Positions 4,825 through 5,322 of a DNA stretch of 5,322 nucleotides are shown in pieces. How positions within the stretch are numbered: position 1 is the stretch's first letter; every line of letters begins with the position of its first letter. Under the pieces are notes generated by a model. It was not told where the DNA came from. It made no database searches and worked only from the letters and a program-made list of their open reading frames with translations. Made by a program: the position numbers and the translations under genes. The DNA is from Solobacterium sp. (lineage in GTDB: Bacteria; Bacillota_I; Bacilli_A; Erysipelotrichales; Erysipelotrichaceae): NCBI GenBank assembly GCA_016280695.1, contig JAEEHG010000067.1:1-5322 (forward strand). Direction: 5' to 3'.

Positions 4825-5322
4825 TGGCAGAACGGAACAAGAAAGCACTGGGACGGGGGCTCGACTCGATCTTCGGGCAGGACGTCAGCCAGTTCCTCGA
4901 TGAAATTCAGTCAAACGGCCGGGAAGCGCCGGGCCGCCGGGAGATCGAGGTGGCAGTCAGTGAGATCAGGCCCAATCCCTATCAGCCCCGGAAAGAATTT
5001 GATGAGAAAGCCCTGAACGAACTGGCGGATTCCATTAAGCTGCACGGGATCTTCACCCCGCTGCTGGTCCGCAAGAGCGTGCGCGGTTATGAACTGATCA
5101 CCGGTGAACGGCGCCTGCGGGCAGCCAGGATTGCCGGCCTGACTACGGTGCCGGCGATTTCCGTCGACTTCACCGAGGAACAGATGATGGAAATCTCCAT
5201 TCTGGAGAATGTCCAGCGTGAAGACCTGAACCCGATTGAAGAAGCCTCCGCCTATGAGAGCCTGATCAGCCGGCTCGGTTATACCCAGGAAAAGCTGGCC
5301 CAGCGGGTCGGCAAATCCCGGG
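4824..5322 (+). CDS. parB: ParB (Spo0J), chromosome partitioning CTPase, 5' part
   Basis: Open to the window end: 166 complete codons, out of about 280-300 usual. ParB loads at parS sites near the origin, slides as a CTP clamp, recruits SMC and stimulates ParA. The N-terminus has the ParA-activating peptide KKALGRGLDSIFG (6-18), followed by a low-complexity linker and the ParB N-domain with IRPNPYQPRKEF (48-59), the CTP-binding motifs GERRLR (94-99) and ENVQRED (128-134), and the start of the helix-turn-helix (YTQEKLAQRVGKSR, 153-166). The last visible residue, Arg166, is the ParB-type residue at the position where the upstream Noc has Gln147. The ParA-activating peptide and the place after parA separate it from Noc. 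The start (4824, or 4821 for one extra Met) overlaps the parA stop, implying coupled synthesis of the ParA-ParB pair. The rest of the helix-turn-helix and the dimerisation domain are outside the window. Confidence 0.96.
   Translation, partial: MAERNKKALGRGLDSIFGQDVSQFLDEIQSNGREAPGRREIEVAVSEIRPNPYQPRKEFDEKALNELADSIKLHGIFTPLLVRKSVRGYELITGERRLRAARIAGLTTVPAISVDFTEEQMMEISILENVQREDLNPIEEASAYESLISRLGYTQEKLAQRVGKSR

Noticed and set aside
3685..4848. Minus-strand open frame (387 codons) opposite noc and parA
   Set aside because: It is the antisense shadow of two conserved genes, with no family motif; long antisense frames are expected at this GC content.
5210..5225. parS-like sequence in parB (TGTCCAGCGTGAAGAC)
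   Set aside because: Only 9 of 16 positions match TGTTTCACGTGAAACA and the CACGTG core is absent; it is explained by the conserved ENVQRED codons. No CACGTG-type parS was found in the window.

Overview
The window is one compact, plus-strand gene cluster from the origin-proximal mnmG/rsmG/parAB neighbourhood of a bacterial chromosome. A separate noc gene (a ParB paralogue typical of Bacillota), Gram-positive-like gene order and Shine-Dalgarno sequences of the AGGAGG type point to a Bacillota (Firmicutes) member. The GC-rich coding sequence, with many third positions G or C, excludes typical low-GC bacilli. A GC-rich member of the Erysipelotrichia or a relative is my guess, but the sequence does not settle the taxon.

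Layout from left to right: the 3' end of mnmG (tRNA U34 modification); a 211-residue protein that carries no standard name but can be aligned by eye with flavin-dependent thymidylate synthase ThyX; a lipoprotein of the GHL10 (PF02638, formerly DUF187) glycoside-hydrolase-like family; rsmG (16S rRNA m7G methyltransferase); noc (nucleoid occlusion, ParB-like CTPase); parA/soj (segregation ATPase); and the 5' part of parB/spo0J, cut by the window end. Junctions are overlaps of 11, 11 and 1-4 bases or gaps of 6-11 bases. There is no non-coding stretch longer than 11 bases and no intrinsic terminator, so the genes are probably co-transcribed and partly translationally coupled.

The genes combine translation quality (MnmG, RsmG) with chromosome segregation and division-site control (Noc, ParA, ParB). 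The two genes placed between mnmG and rsmG are the accessory part. One may be a ThyX-fold protein with a rewired active site, next to MnmG, which itself uses FAD and methylene-tetrahydrofolate. The other is a probable exported, membrane-anchored glycan hydrolase.

The most concrete new observation is a 13-of-14 match to the Bacillus subtilis Noc-binding site (NBS) inside the lipoprotein gene, about 1.2 kb upstream of noc. The specificity residues of the Noc and ParB copies agree with Noc recognising NBS and ParB recognising parS, apart from one Noc position that is Asn rather than the usual Lys. No parS is visible.
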